Part shown: piece after piece, positions 11,036-21,615 of the stretch
How the letters are laid out: each line of letters begins with the position of its first letter
Numbering within the stretch: the first letter of the stretch is position 1
NCBI RefSeq assembly: GCF_000819885.1
Contig: NZ_CDBO01000009.1
Location: 1 to 64,000 of the forward strand
Source: Aeromonas fluvialis
GTDB lineage: Bacteria > Pseudomonadota > Gammaproteobacteria > Enterobacterales > Aeromonadaceae
DNA: 64,000 nt
Direction of reading: 5' to 3'
The notes under the pieces: generated by a model
Seen by the model: only the letters and a program-made list of their open reading frames with translations
The model's database searches: none
Told to the model about the DNA's origin: nothing
Made by a program: the position numbers and the translations under genes

Positions 11036-11042
11036 TTAACAA

Positions 11043-11864
11043 TTACTTGTTACGACGACGTACGATGTACTTGTCGGTACGCTTGTTCTTACGGGTCTTG
11101 AAGCCTTTAGCCTTCTGGCCCCATGGGGACACAGGCTGCATGCCTTTGTTACGACCCTCACCACCACCGTGCGGGTGGTCGACCGGGTTCATCGCCATAC
11201 CGCGAACGGTCGGACGAATACCACGCCAGCGGTTTGCACCGGCTTTACCCAGTTGACGCAACATGTGCTCGGAGTTACCGACTTCACCGATGGTAGCGCG
11301 GCACTCGGCCAGAACTTTACGTACTTCGCCGGAACGCAGACGCAGAGTTACATAGTTACCGTCACGAGCCAGGATCTGGATGAAAGTACCAGCGGAACGA
11401 GCCAGCTGGGCACCTTTACCAGGCTTCATCTCTACAGCGTGAACGGTAGAACCAACCGGGATGTTGCGCATCGGCAGGGCGTTACCTACCTTGATGGCTG
11501 CATCAGCACCAGAAGCGATTGCATCACCAGCTTTCAGGCCTTTCGGAGCCAGGATGTAACGACGCTCACCGTCTGCATACAACACCAGAGCGATGTTAGC
11601 GGTACGGTTAGGATCGTATTCCAGGCGCTCTACTTTAGCCGGGATACCGTCTTTGTCGCGCTTGAAGTCGACGATACGGTAGTGCTGCTTGTGACCACCA
11701 CCGATATGACGGGTAGTGATACGGCCGTTGTTGTTACGACCACCGGACTTGCTTTTGCTGTCCAGCAGAGCGGCGAAGGGCTTGCCCTTGTACAGCTCTT
11801 GATTGACGATCTTGACGACGTGACGGCGGCCCGGAGAAGTAGGCTTGCACTTAACGATTGCCAT
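11043..11864 (-). CDS. rplB: 50S ribosomal protein L2
   Basis: L2 is needed for subunit association and peptidyl transfer. The 273 residues match E. coli. The highly conserved C-terminal [17 protein letters not shown] segment, containing the functionally important histidine, is present. It is the fifth gene of the S10 operon. Confidence 0.99.
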   Translation of the reverse strand: MAIVKCKPTSPGRRHVVKIVNQELYKGKPFAALLDSKSKSGGRNNNGRITTRHIGGGHKQHYRIVDFKRDKDGIPAKVERLEYDPNRTANIALVLYADGERRYILAPKGLKAGDAIASGADAAIKVGNALPMRNIPVGSTVHAVEMKPGKGAQLARSAGTFIQILARDGNYVTLRLRSGEVRKVLAECRATIGEVGNSEHMLRQLGKAGANRWRGIRPTVRGMAMNPVDHPHGGGEGRNKGMQPVSPWGQKAKGFKTRKNKRTDKYIVRRRNK

Positions 11865-11879
11865 TTTTGAGAACTCCTC

Positions 11880-12182
11880 TTACTCGGCTGCGCCCATGAA
11901 GTCGATGTCCTGACCTGCTTTCAGGGTCACATAAGCCTTTTTCCAATCGGAACGACGGCCTACACGCGCACCTGAGCGCTTGGTCTTACCCTTCATGTTC
12001 AGGGTACGGACGGTCTCAACTTCGACCTCAAACAGTTTCGCAACTGCAGCTTTGACTTCCGCCTTGGTGGCATCAACAGCAACTTTGAACACGATAGTGT
12101 TCTGCTTTTCTGCGACCATGGTGCTCTTTTCAGAGATGTGCGGAGCCTTCAGAACTTTTAACAGACGTTCTTCGCGGATCAT
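11880..12182 (-). CDS. rplW: 50S ribosomal protein L23
   Basis: L23 at the tunnel exit is the docking site for trigger factor and SRP. The 100 residues match E. coli. It starts [20 protein letters not shown] and contains the extended loop with [20 protein letters not shown]. The ATG overlaps the rplD stop by four bases (ATGA), so translation is coupled. Confidence 0.97.
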   Translation of the reverse strand: MIREERLLKVLKAPHISEKSTMVAEKQNTIVFKVAVDATKAEVKAAVAKLFEVEVETVRTLNMKGKTKRSGARVGRRSDWKKAYVTLKAGQDIDFMGAAE

Positions 12183-12784
12183 GCCAGCATCTCCTCGATT
12201 TGCTTAACTGCGTCAGCAGTCATCAGAATCTTGTCGAAGGCGATCAGGCTGACCGGGTCGATACCGGCAACATCACGCACGTCGACCTTGTACAGGTTGC
12301 GAGCAGCCAGGAACAGGTTCTCATCGACTTCAGCAGTCACGATCAGAACGTCAGTCAGTTCCATCTCTTTCAGCTTGGCGATCAGTTCTTTGGTCTTCGG
12401 CGCTTCGATGCCGAATTTCTCGACAACGATCAGGCGCTCTTGACGTACCAGTTCGGACAGGATGCTACGGATAGCGCCGCGGTACATCTTCTTGTTTACT
12501 TTCTGGCTGTGATCTTGCGGCTTAGCAGCAAAAGTCACACCACCGGAACGCCAGATGGGCGAACGGATGGAGCCAGCACGGGCACGACCAGTACCCTTCT
12601 GACGCCACGGCTTTTTGCCGCCACCAGACACTTCAGAGCGAGTCAGCTGCGCACGAGTACCCTGACGGGCACCAGCGGCATATGCAACGACGACCTGGTG
12701 AACCAGAGCTTCGTTGAATTCGCGCCCGAAGGTAGTCTCGGAAACTTCAAGAGCGCTCTTGGCGTCTTTCATTACCAATTCCAT
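12179..12784 (-). CDS. rplD: 50S ribosomal protein L4
   Basis: L4 has a globular domain and a long loop ([19 protein letters not shown]) reaching the exit tunnel. The 201 residues match E. coli. In E. coli L4 represses its own S10 operon by binding the leader, both at transcription attenuation and translation. A leader of suitable length is present here (13769-13943). Confidence 0.98.
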   Translation of the reverse strand: MELVMKDAKSALEVSETTFGREFNEALVHQVVVAYAAGARQGTRAQLTRSEVSGGGKKPWRQKGTGRARAGSIRSPIWRSGGVTFAAKPQDHSQKVNKKMYRGAIRSILSELVRQERLIVVEKFGIEAPKTKELIAKLKEMELTDVLIVTAEVDENLFLAARNLYKVDVRDVAGIDPVSLIAFDKILMTADAVKQIEEMLA

Positions 12785-12801
12785 TACTATCTCCTCAGAC
12801 G

Positions 12802-13434
12802 TTACGCTTTGACGGCAGGTTTGACGATCACGTTGCCGTTGGTTGCACCCGGTACTGCACCTTTGATGAGCAGCAGGTTGCGTTCAGCGTCAACACGAAC
12901 CAGTTCCAGGTTCTGAGTCGTTACACGCTCAGCACCCATGTGACCAGCCATCTTTTTGCCCTTGAATACACGACCCGGAGTCTGGTTCTGACCGATAGAA
13001 CCCGGAACGCGGTGAGACAAGGAGTTACCGTGGGTCATATCCTGGGTGCGGAAGTTGTGGCGCTTAACAGTACCAGCAAAGCCCTTACCTTTGGATGTGC
13101 CGGTAACGTCTACCAGCTTAACGTCAGCGAGAAGATCTACTTTCAGCTCGCTACCAACAGTGAAAGTTTCACCGTTGTTCAGGCGGAATTCCCACAGACC
13201 GCGACCGGCTTCTACACCAGCTTTGGCGAAGTGGCCAGCTTCCGGCTTGGTTACACGGCTGGCTTTCTTGGCGCCAGTGGTAACCTGAATAGCGTTGTAG
13301 CCGTCGGTTTCTACAGATTTGACCTGAGTTACACGGTTAGCTTCAACTTCGATAACAGTCACCGGGATAGAAACGCCATCTTCAGTGAAGATGCGAGTCA
13401 TACCCACTTTGCGACCTACAAGACCGATTGTCAT
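12802..13434 (-). CDS. rplC: 50S ribosomal protein L3
   Basis: L3 helps initiate 50S assembly and reaches the peptidyl transferase centre. From the ATG at 13434 it is 210 residues (E. coli 209), starting [20 protein letters not shown], with an AGAGG site 9 bp upstream. A TTG three codons earlier is less plausible. The loop [18 protein letters not shown] contains the glutamine methylated in the E. coli protein. Confidence 0.97.
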   Translation of the reverse strand: MTIGLVGRKVGMTRIFTEDGVSIPVTVIEVEANRVTQVKSVETDGYNAIQVTTGAKKASRVTKPEAGHFAKAGVEAGRGLWEFRLNNGETFTVGSELKVDLLADVKLVDVTGTSKGKGFAGTVKRHNFRTQDMTHGNSLSHRVPGSIGQNQTPGRVFKGKKMAGHMGAERVTTQNLELVRVDAERNLLLIKGAVPGATNGNVIVKPAVKA

Positions 13435-13456
13435 TGTTATCAACCTCTTTCCGTAA

Positions 13457-13943
<487 letters not shown>

Positions 13944-13949
13944 GAGGGG

Positions 13950-13977
13950 ATTATACGGATTTTTCAAATTTGCGCAA
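13950..13977 (-). promoter_or_regulatory. S10 operon promoter
   Basis: Minus-strand TTGCGC (13972-13977), a 16-bp spacer and a consensus TATAAT (13950-13955) are followed by a GC-rich CCCCTCCGC discriminator. It is placed about 180 bp before rpsJ. Confidence 0.75.
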
Positions 13978-14124
13978 GGGAGAGCGAACAGATTATGCGC
14001 AGCTTTATGTGACAGATGGATCTCGCCTGCGACAATACACTCTGCTGCCAACACCCAGATAACGACAATGTTACAAGCAGACTGGTAGACTGTGCGCTTG
14101 CCTCTGTCAGTGGAACGACACCCC

Positions 14125-15039
14125 ATGCTCAAAGATCAAAAGAAGGCCTATCAGTATGGCCTTTGCGCCGTTGCCCTCTGGTCGACGGTCGCTACAGCCT
14201 TCAAGATCTCCCTCACCTATTTCGAACCTGTGCAACTGTTGCTTGTGGCCGCCTTCACCTCGACTCTCACGCTGACAGCCGTCGTCGCCAAACAGGGCAA
14301 ACTGCCGCTGCTGGGGAGCCACATCAAGGCCCACCCTTTCTACTACCTGACTCTGGGAGTGCTGAACCCCTTCCTCTATTACCTGCTGCTGTTCAAAGCC
14401 TATGATCTGCTGCCTGCCCAGCAGGCCCAGACCCTCAACTACACCTGGGCAATCACCCTCAGTCTGCTGGCCGTCCCCTTTCTCGGCCAGAAGCTGCGCC
14501 GCCGCGACGGGGTGGCCATCGTGCTGGGGTATTTCGGCGCCCTGGTAATTGCCACCAGGGGGGATGTATTCGGTCTGCAGTTCGACAGCCCGCTCGGAGT
14601 GACCCTGGCGCTGGTATCGACCCTCATCTGGGCCAGTTACTGGATCCTCAACACCCGCAATCAGGGAGACCCCATCGTCAGCCTGCTGCTTGGCTTCATT
14701 ATCAGCCTCCCCTTTATCGTGCTTGCCACCTGGCTACTGGCTGACTTCCGGCTGACCGCCTGGCAAGGGTGGGCTGGCGCCATCTATGTGGGGCTGTTCG
14801 AGATGGGCTTCGGCTTCGTGCTCTGGCTGATGGCGATGCGCCATGCCACCAACACGGCGCCCATCAGCAACCTCATCTTTATTTCTCCCTTTGCCTCGCT
14901 GCTTCTGCTCAACCTGCTGATCGGCGAAACCATCCATCCAGCCACGCCGATCGGCCTTGCCCTGATCGTCGCAGCCCTGCTGATCCAGCAGCTCAAGTAC
15001 GGCAAACGCTATCGCAACCAGGCCGAAACGGAAGGCTGA
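14125..15039 (+). CDS. EamA/DMT-family inner-membrane transporter
   Basis: The product is predicted to be a metabolite exporter of the drug/metabolite transporter superfamily; the substrate is unknown. From MLKDQKKAYQYGLCAV it is 304 residues with about ten hydrophobic helices arranged as two EamA repeats, the second beginning near LGVTLALVSTLIWASYWI. An upstream in-frame ATG at 14092 would add 11 residues not typical of the family. It stands alone, divergent from the S10 operon and convergent with the envZ remnant. Confidence 0.85.
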   Translation: MLKDQKKAYQYGLCAVALWSTVATAFKISLTYFEPVQLLLVAAFTSTLTLTAVVAKQGKLPLLGSHIKAHPFYYLTLGVLNPFLYYLLLFKAYDLLPAQQAQTLNYTWAITLSLLAVPFLGQKLRRRDGVAIVLGYFGALVIATRGDVFGLQFDSPLGVTLALVSTLIWASYWILNTRNQGDPIVSLLLGFIISLPFIVLATWLLADFRLTAWQGWAGAIYVGLFEMGFGFVLWLMAMRHATNTAPISNLIFISPFASLLLLNLLIGETIHPATPIGLALIVAALLIQQLKYGKRYRNQAETEG

Positions 15040-15050
15040 CAAAAGCAGAG

Positions 15051-15072
15051 GGGCGTATCCACGGATACGCCC
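15051..15072. terminator. Shared hairpin between EamA gene and envZ remnant
   Basis: GGGCGTAT/ATACGCCC arms flank CCACGG between two convergent genes. T runs are weak on both sides, so terminator function is only likely. Confidence 0.5.
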
Positions 15073-15077
15073 TTATC

Positions 15078-16280
15078 TCAATCCACCCACTCCTGCGGCT
15101 GATGTTTTGGCAGCCTCATCTCGACCAGCAAACCACCGAGGTCCGAGCTACCCAGCCGGATGGTACCGTGGTGCTGGGCAACGATCTTGGCCACAATCGC
15201 CAGCCCACTGCCGCCGACGGTGCGGGCAATATTCCCCTGGGTGAATGGCTTGAGCACTCGGGAGTAATCCTCCTCCGGAATGCCGGGACCATCATTAGAG
15301 AGGCGCAGACGCACCCAATGCCCGTCATCCTTCAACTCGGCGTGCAACCGACCCGCCCCATAGCGCAACGAGTTGCTTGAGAGGTTGTTCAATACCCGCC
15401 GTATGCTGACCGGATTGCAAGCGACTCGCACCGCCTCTTGCGGCAACGCCAGATCGACCTCCAACCCCTGCTCCGAGTAGAGCAGTAAGGAATCGTGTAC
15501 CAGCTGGGTCAGGTCGATCGGCAATAAATCCAGCCCCTCATCCGGGCGGATATAGTCGATAAACTGATCGATGATGGCGTTGGACTCGTCGATATCCGAG
15601 TTGATGCTCTCCTTGAGATACTCGTCACTGGAGGACATCATCTCGGTCGCCAGCCGGATACGAGTCAGCGGGGTGCGCAGATCGTGGGATACCCCCGCAA
15701 TCATCAGGTTTCGCTCCTCGATCAGGCTCTTGATGGAGTGCGACATATGATTGAAGGTGCGGGTCAGTCGCCTGACCTCTCGCGATCCCAACTCCCCCAG
15801 CGCCTCGGGGAAATGGCCTCTGGCCACCGCAACTGCACCAGCCTCGAGATCCTCGAGCGGGCGCACCAGCTGGCGGGCAAAGCGCCAGGCCGCAAACAAG
15901 GTGATCACCAGCAACATGCTCAGATAGATGATGAGGGGTTCGATATCGTCGTCTTCAATCTCGGTCAGCGGGATCCGTACCCAGATTTTGCTGGCCTGGG
16001 GCGGCTGGATCCAGATGATGTAGTGATCCTAGATCTCGACCCGCATCTTGGCCGGGCCACCCAGTTCACGACTGATGTTCTCTTCCAGATAGGGGTACGG
16101 CTTGGCATTGTTGAAGCCATGATGGATCGCCTCGCTCTGGGTATAGATGTCGGTGCCGGTCGCCACATAGACCAGCGCCTCGGCATCTTCACTCAGCGCC
16201 AGCTGATCGGTATTGACCGGAAAGATCAGCTTGACCTGATTGGCCAGCAAGTGACTGATCTGTTTGACGGTGGGAGCAAG
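15078..16280 (-). pseudogene. envZ: Osmosensor histidine kinase EnvZ, damaged
   Basis: The C-terminal kinase part (15078-15917) is intact, with the H-box [21 protein letters not shown]-box [11 protein letters not shown] and ATP-lid GPGIPEED. An in-frame amber TAG at 16029-16031 (VEI-stop-DHYIIW) interrupts the periplasmic domain. The first roughly 40 residues, including the first membrane helix and the start codon, are missing: sequence homologous to the periplasmic domain (APTVKQISHLLANQ) begins abruptly at a junction with ompR near 16280. No functional EnvZ can be made from this locus. Confidence 0.85.
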
Positions 16281-16904
16281 CGGGAAACCTGCACGTCAAT
16301 GCTGCGCTCGGTGGCGGTGTACTCGCGGCCACGGGCCAGATTCATCAGCTTGTCGCGGGAGAGCGGCTCACGGGGATGGCTGACCAGCACCTTGAGCACC
16401 GCAAATTCACCGCTGGTGAGCGCCATCGGCTCGCCATCACGGCTCAGCTCGCGGGTCGCCAGATTGAGCTGGAAGGCCCCGAAGTTGACGACCTTTTCCG
16501 CGACAGAGGGGGCCCCCGGCAGCTCGACGGTATGGCGACGCAGCACGGCACGGATCCGTGCCAGCAGTTCGCGGGGATTGAACGGCTTGGGCAGATAGTC
16601 GTCCGCCCCCATCTCGAGCCCGACGATACGATCCACCTCATCCCCTTTGGCGGTGAGCATCAGCACCGGGATCTGATTGCCCGCTTCGCGCAGACGGCGG
16701 CAGATGGAGAGCCCATCCTACCCCGGCAGCATCAGGTCGATGCACCATCAGACTGAAATTTTCACGAGTCAGCAAGCGATCGGCCTGTTCGCCATTGGCC
16801 ACGCCGCGCACCACGAATCCCTGCTCGGTGAGATAGCGCTCCAACAGGGAACGTAATTTCAGGTCATCATCCACCACCAGGACCCTGTATTGCTGCTGAC
16901 TCAT
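16281..16904 (-). pseudogene. ompR: Response regulator OmpR, damaged
   Basis: The start MSQQQYRVLVVDDDLKLR (ATG at 16904) is a normal OmpR receiver. A 1-base insertion near 16741 breaks the frame inside the phosphoacceptor region. In the restored frame a TAG at 16718-16720 replaces the glutamate codon of LPGEDG. The winged-helix domain then continues (TSGEFAVLKVLVSHPREPLS) but stops at IDVQVSRL near 16277, losing about 31 C-terminal residues to a deletion fused to envZ. Three separate lesions make a sequencing artefact unlikely. The gene is still divergent from greB as in E. coli. Confidence 0.87.
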
Positions 16905-17148
16905 TGCATTGCCTCTTCGTTCTTTCGCTGCCACCCATACTAGGGGGCAGCTGGCGGGAGCAAAGCACACATATGTTACCGGTTATTACCCATCCCGAGC
17001 GCGTGACGGGCCTCAAGCCCCCTTCACCAGCGCCGCCAGGATGGCGCCAGCCAAACAATCACGATTTCCCTCGACAGCGAGAGGACAAAAGCTAATATTC
17101 CCGAGCAGTTAGCGATGAATACCCCTCTTTGACCAGACCCGGATCACC

Positions 17149-17622
17149 ATGAAGACAAAGCTGATCACCCGCGAAGGCTACAACAAGCTGAAAGAAGAGC
17201 TCGATCTTCTCTGGCGTCAGGAGCGCCCCGAGGTCACCAGGAAGGTGGCATGGGCTGCCAGTCTGGGGGATCGCAGCGAAAATGCCGACTATCAGTACAA
17301 CAAGAAGCGGCTGCGGGAGATCGACCGGCGGGTGCGCTACCTGCGCAAATGCCTCGAAGAGCTGGGGATCGTCGACTATGCCCCCGCGCAGGAGGGCAAG
17401 GTCTTCTTCGGTGCCTGGGTCGAAGTGGAAAACGAAGAGGGCGAGACCAAGCGCTTTCGTATCGTCGGCTATGACGAGATCTTCGAGCGCAAGGATTACA
17501 TCTCCATCGACTCCCCCATGGCCCGCGCCCTGCTCAAGAAAGAGGTCGGGGATGAGGCCATCGTCCGTACCCCAGTGGGTGACGCCTGCTGGTATATCAA
17601 CGAGATCAGCTATCCCAAATAA
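17149..17622 (+). CDS. greB: Transcription elongation factor GreB
   Basis: GreB rescues backtracked RNA polymerase by stimulating transcript cleavage. The 157 residues (E. coli 158) show the N-terminal coiled coil (residues about 1-75) with the tip motif around LGDRSENADYQYNKKRL, including the acidic residues that reach the active site, and a C-terminal FKBP-like domain ending in YINEISYPK. It is followed by tex as in E. coli, and is divergent from the ompR remnant. Confidence 0.96.
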   Translation: MKTKLITREGYNKLKEELDLLWRQERPEVTRKVAWAASLGDRSENADYQYNKKRLREIDRRVRYLRKCLEELGIVDYAPAQEGKVFFGAWVEVENEEGETKRFRIVGYDEIFERKDYISIDSPMARALLKKEVGDEAIVRTPVGDACWYINEISYPK

Positions 17623-17803
17623 ACCAGCGCTGGCCCTGACGGCCAAATCTGCTGACGAGGCCAGGATGGATCGAGCATGCCCACCCACAGGGTATGACAA
17701 GAGTCATGTATGCCGGGGTGGCATCCCGCTGCCCGACCCCATATAGTGCTCACACTTGGCGCCTGATGGCGCGGACTCGACCACTGAGGCCATCAACAAC
17801 ATC

Positions 17804-20113
17804 ATGATGCAAACCATAGAGAGACAGATTGCCGATGAGCTCAATGCTCGTCCGGAGCAGGTACAGGCTGCGGTACGCCTGCTGGATGAAGGCTCGACCG
17901 TGCCCTTTATCGCCCGTTACCGTAAAGAGGTGACCGGTGGCCTGGACGACAGCCAACTGCGCACTCTGGAGGGCCGCCTCGGCTACCTGCGTGAACTGGA
18001 AGATCGCCGTCAGGTGATCATTCGCTCCATCGAGGAGCAGGGCAAGCTGACCCCCGATCTGATGCGCGAACTGAATGGCGCCGACAGCAAGACCCGGCTG
18101 GAGGATCTCTACCTGCCCTACAAACCCAAGCGCCGCACCAAGGGGCAGATGGCGATCGAAGCAGGGTTGGAGCCGCTGGCCAATCTGCTGCTCAGCGACC
18201 CGATGCAGGATCCCGAGCAAGCGGCAGCCGCCTTCCTCAATCCCGAACAAGGCATTGCCGACAGCAAGGCCGCCCTCGATGGCGCCCGCTATATCCTGAT
18301 GGAGCGCTTCGCCGAGCAGGCCGACCTGCTGGAGAAGCTGCGCGACTACCTGTGGCAAAACGCCACCCTGCGCGCCCGCGTGGTAGCAGGCAAGGAGCAG
18401 GAAGGGACCAAGTTCAAGGATTACTTCGAACACGACGAACCACTGCACAAGGCACCTTCCCACCGGGTGCTGGCCATGCTGCGGGGCCGCAACGAAGGGA
18501 TCCTCAATCTGGCGCTGGTCACCGGTGAAGATGAGAGTGCCAGCCCCTGCGAAGGGATCATTGCCCACTACCTCAAGCTCAATCTGCAGAACCGCCCGGC
18601 CGACAAATGGCTGCAAGGAGTGGTGAGCTGGACCTGGAAGATCAAGCTCTCCCTGCAGATGGAGACAGAGCTGATCGGTCGCATCCGCGAGTCGGCAGAG
18701 GAGGAGGCGATCAAGGTGTTCGCCATGAACCTCAAGGATCTGCTGATGGCCGCCCCGGCCGGTATGTGTTGCACCATGGGGCTGGATCCCGGCATCCGCA
18801 CCGGGGTCAAGGTGGCTGTCGTCGATGCTACCGGCAAGCTGGTCGACTACGCCACCATCTATCCGTTCGAACCGAAACGCCAGATTGACCAGAGCCTCAA
18901 GACCCTGAGCGAACTGTGCCAGAAGCACAAGGTAGAGCTCATCAGCATCGGCAACGGCACCGCCTCGCGGGAGACCGATCGACTGGTCAGCGATCTGTTC
19001 GAACGCTACCCCGCCACCAAGGCACAGAAAATCGTGGTGAGCGAAGCGGGGGCCTCGGTCTACTCCGCCTCCGAGCTTGCCTCCCAGGAGTTCCCGGATC
19101 TCGACGTCTCAATCCGTGGAGCCGTCTCCATCGCACGCCGCCTGCAGGACCCGCTGGCCGAGCTGGTCAAGATCGATCCCAAGAGTATCGGGGTGGGCCA
19201 GTATCAGCACGACGTCGGCCAGAGCCAGCTGGCCCGCCGACTCGATGCCGTGGTCGAGGATTGCGTCAACGCGGTCGGTGTGGATGTGAACACCGCCTCG
19301 GTTGCCCTGCTCAACCGGGTTTCCGGCCTCTCCCAGACCCTGGCCCAGAACATCGTCGCCTACCGGGATGAAAACGGCGCCTTCAAGAGCCGTCAGCAGT
19401 TGCTGAAAGTCAGCCGCCTCGGCCCCAAAGCCTTCGAACAGTGTGCCGGCTTCCTGCGCATTCGCGGTGGCAGCAACCCCCTCGACAGCTCGGCGGTACA
19501 CCCGGAGTCCTATCCAGTGGTGGAACGGATCCTCGCCAAGCTGGAACAGAGCGTCGCTAGCCTGCTCGGCAACAGCAGCCTGCTGCGCAGCCTGAAACCG
19601 GCCGACTACACAGACGAACAGTTCGGCGTGCCCACCGTCACCGACATCATCAGCGAGCTGGACAAGCCGGGTCGCGATCCGCGCCCCGAGTTCAAAACCG
19701 CCACCTTCAAGGAAGGGGTGGAGAAGATCAGCGACCTGGTGCCCGAAATGGTACTGGAAGGGGTGGTCACCAATGTCACCAACTTCGGCGCCTTCGTCGA
19801 TATCGGCGTCCATCAGGACGGGCTGGTGCACATCTCCTCCCTGACCGATCGTTTCGTCAAGGATCCCCGCGAGGTGGTCAAGGCGGGGGACATTGTGCGG
19901 GTCAAGGTGCTGGAGGTGGATGCCCCACGCAAACGGATCAGCTTGACCATGCGCCTCGACGAGAAGGCGGGACAACCTGCGCGCAAGCCAGCGGAGTCGC
20001 GTCACGCCACTGCGGGCAGCGCCAAGCCAAGAAATGAGCCCCGGCAAACTACCCCTGTGGGTGGCGCCATGGGCAACGCCTTCGCGGCGGCCCTCTCCAA
20101 AGCGAAAAAATAA
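17804..20113 (+). CDS. tex: Tex/YhgF RNA-binding transcription accessory protein
   Basis: Tex is a conserved multidomain nucleic-acid-binding protein related to Spt6. From [20 protein letters not shown] it is 769 residues (E. coli about 773). Order: N-terminal helical region, YqgF-like RNase H fold ([20 protein letters not shown] near 330), helix-hairpin-helix region ([20 protein letters not shown]), and C-terminal S1 domain (about 650-720, [19 protein letters not shown]). The basic tail is low complexity. An upstream in-frame ATG at 17756 is not supported by family alignment. Confidence 0.96.
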   Translation: MMQTIERQIADELNARPEQVQAAVRLLDEGSTVPFIARYRKEVTGGLDDSQLRTLEGRLGYLRELEDRRQVIIRSIEEQGKLTPDLMRELNGADSKTRLEDLYLPYKPKRRTKGQMAIEAGLEPLANLLLSDPMQDPEQAAAAFLNPEQGIADSKAALDGARYILMERFAEQADLLEKLRDYLWQNATLRARVVAGKEQEGTKFKDYFEHDEPLHKAPSHRVLAMLRGRNEGILNLALVTGEDESASPCEGIIAHYLKLNLQNRPADKWLQGVVSWTWKIKLSLQMETELIGRIRESAEEEAIKVFAMNLKDLLMAAPAGMCCTMGLDPGIRTGVKVAVVDATGKLVDYATIYPFEPKRQIDQSLKTLSELCQKHKVELISIGNGTASRETDRLVSDLFERYPATKAQKIVVSEAGASVYSASELASQEFPDLDVSIRGAVSIARRLQDPLAELVKIDPKSIGVGQYQHDVGQSQLARRLDAVVEDCVNAVGVDVNTASVALLNRVSGLSQTLAQNIVAYRDENGAFKSRQQLLKVSRLGPKAFEQCAGFLRIRGGSNPLDSSAVHPESYPVVERILAKLEQSVASLLGNSSLLRSLKPADYTDEQFGVPTVTDIISELDKPGRDPRPEFKTATFKEGVEKISDLVPEMVLEGVVTNVTNFGAFVDIGVHQDGLVHISSLTDRFVKDPREVVKAGDIVRVKVLEVDAPRKRISLTMRLDEKAGQPARKPAESRHATAGSAKPRNEPRQTTPVGGAMGNAFAAALSKAKK

Positions 20114-20142
20114 CGAAGCATTCCAGAACCCCTCTGAATACA

Positions 20143-20164
20143 AAAAGCCCCGCAAGGGGCTTTT
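20143..20164. terminator. Bidirectional terminator between tex and 20184 gene
   Basis: AAAAGCCCC/GGGGCTTTT arms close on a GCAA tetraloop, with T runs on both strands, between convergent genes. Confidence 0.9.
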
Positions 20165-20183
20165 ATACAAGCGAAGATCAGGA

Positions 20184-20462
20184 TTACTGCACCAGGGCAG
20201 CGAGAATACTCTCGGGCTCTCCATGGTGTGCCAGCACCTCGCGCAGCCGGTTGAATGCCTTGCAGGCCTCTTGCGGATACTTGCCGTAAGAGACGACGCC
20301 GGTGTGGCTCCAGCCAGCTACCAGCATCACTTTTTTCTTGAAATGGGTGCCTTCGGTCCCTCCTCCTCCGAGCTGCATCAGAAACTGCTCCATCTGCAGG
20401 TGGGGTGGAGGTACACGGGAGAAGGTAGTGAAATCTTCCGCTTTGACTTCGTCGAAATGCAT
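20184..20462 (-). CDS. Small conserved-looking protein of unknown function
   Basis: This 92-residue product is not recognised. It begins MHFDEVKAEDFTTFSRVPPP, has a glycine-rich turn (LGGGGTEGTHFKKK) and a predicted helical C-terminus (EACKAFNRLREVLAHHGEPE). There is no signal peptide or membrane segment. A terminator follows its stop directly, and an AGGAG ribosome binding site precedes the ATG, which supports a real gene. Confidence 0.65.
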   Translation of the reverse strand: MHFDEVKAEDFTTFSRVPPPHLQMEQFLMQLGGGGTEGTHFKKKVMLVAGWSHTGVVSYGKYPQEACKAFNRLREVLAHHGEPESILAALVQ

Positions 20463-20541
20463 ATCTGCTCCTGTGGAATTGGACTGATCTTCAGGTTAGT
20501 TGCAAAACAACGAAAGCTTCTGAAAGTTTGGCGAACCTGAT

Positions 20542-21309
20542 TCAGATATGCAGGCTGAGGGACTTTTTAGAGTCCGGACTGACAGCCTGTTGATAGTGGC
20601 CCGCGATGACGCGGTTACGCTTGTCCATATAGGCGCTCAGCACACCACCCGATGTCACGTTTTGCTCAGCCATCAGCTCTTTGCGAGCCCGGGATTCACT
20701 CGCGGCGGCACTGCGCGCGACCGACAGGTCTTGTGCGGAGGGCGCGGCAGGCGCCAATGCAGCTGCGCGGATCTGCTGCATCTTGGCGATGGTGGCGGCA
20801 GGGTCACCGGGTACGACACTGGTATCGATCTGGACTTCGCCACCTGTTGCATAACGCTTGCCATCCGGTCCTTGCGTAAACTGATAGGTGGGTGAACTGG
20901 CGTACTCACCTCCCGCTGACTGATGGGCCTGCTCGTGGGTGCGCACCTCCTTGTCACGTTCGATCAGATCCTGAACCTGCTGCTCTTGCCGCTGTTGCTG
21001 CTCCTGCTGTTTGGGATCTTGCTGCTTGCGCTGACCCTCTTCGCCGGTTGCCTCGACAAAGCGATTGTCTGGCAGTATCGTCGGCGCCGGTTGCCCGGTT
21101 TCACGGCTGTTCTGGGAGGTCTGATTGCTGGAGGCCTGACCGGCTTTGGATTTCTCTTTCTGGGAGCCGACTTCAGATTCGGCAACGGAGGCTTGACCCG
21201 CACGGGCCTGCGGGATCAGTTCTGCCCGGCGATTATCCGTCCTCGCCGCTTCCACCTGGGGTTGCAGCTGTGTCGGGATAAGAGGGGGCAGACTGACATT
21301 GATGTTCAT
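20542..21309 (-). CDS. SprA-related putative zinc metalloprotease
   Basis: The 255-residue product has a disordered Gln/Ser-rich N-terminal half (to about 115) and a C-terminal domain containing EVRTHEQAHQSAGG, i.e. an HExxH zinc-protease signature (HEQAH). It also has the family block YATGGEVQIDTSVVPGDP followed by an Ala/Pro-rich helix. This pattern matches the SprA-related putative metalloprotease family; the substrate is unknown. It has no clear signal peptide. It starts one base after the stop of the small upstream gene (TGAGATG), so the two are translationally coupled. Confidence 0.75.
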   Translation of the reverse strand: MNINVSLPPLIPTQLQPQVEAARTDNRRAELIPQARAGQASVAESEVGSQKEKSKAGQASSNQTSQNSRETGQPAPTILPDNRFVEATGEEGQRKQQDPKQQEQQQRQEQQVQDLIERDKEVRTHEQAHQSAGGEYASSPTYQFTQGPDGKRYATGGEVQIDTSVVPGDPAATIAKMQQIRAAALAPAAPSAQDLSVARSAAASESRARKELMAEQNVTSGGVLSAYMDKRNRVIAGHYQQAVSPDSKKSLSLHI

Positions 21310-21310
21310 C

Positions 21311-21544
21311 TCACACCCGGATGTCGATGAGGGTTCCCATCATCTCGCTGGCAGTCTGCACGACCTTGGCAGACGCACCAGCCTGCAGCTCGGCCACCTT
21401 GAGATTGACGAGCTCATCGGTCACTTGCACCCGATCCCCGCCGGGGGTGTTAAGACGTGCAATCTGATTGGATGCCTTGTCGGCAATCTGTTCGGCTCGC
21501 TGAAATCCCTGCACCCCACTGCTGAAAGCAGAATCAATACGCAT
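21311..21544 (-). CDS. Small flagellar rod-like protein
   Basis: The 77 residues resemble a flagellar rod/hook protein with the middle removed. The N-terminus MRIDSAFSSGVQGFQRAEQ is like the amphipathic start of rod proteins, and the C-terminus VNLKVAELQAGASAKVVQTA...MMGTLIDIRV resembles the conserved rod/hook end. The role is unknown. Coupling to the metalloprotease downstream suggests they act together. No other flagellar gene is nearby. Confidence 0.6.
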   Translation of the reverse strand: MRIDSAFSSGVQGFQRAEQIADKASNQIARLNTPGGDRVQVTDELVNLKVAELQAGASAKVVQTASEMMGTLIDIRV

Positions 21545-21615
21545 GATGTTACTCCTCTGATCACAGATTAATTATCAGCCAGTCCAGAGGATTAATGAAG
21601 CTTGCCGGCTGTTTT

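Noticed and set aside
15917-16250. Two separate small genes in the envZ region
   Set aside because: Both halves align consecutively with one EnvZ protein in the same frame across a TAG, so they are parts of one broken gene.
19109-20224. 371-codon frame antisense to tex
   Set aside because: Shadow of the tex reading frame with no family match.
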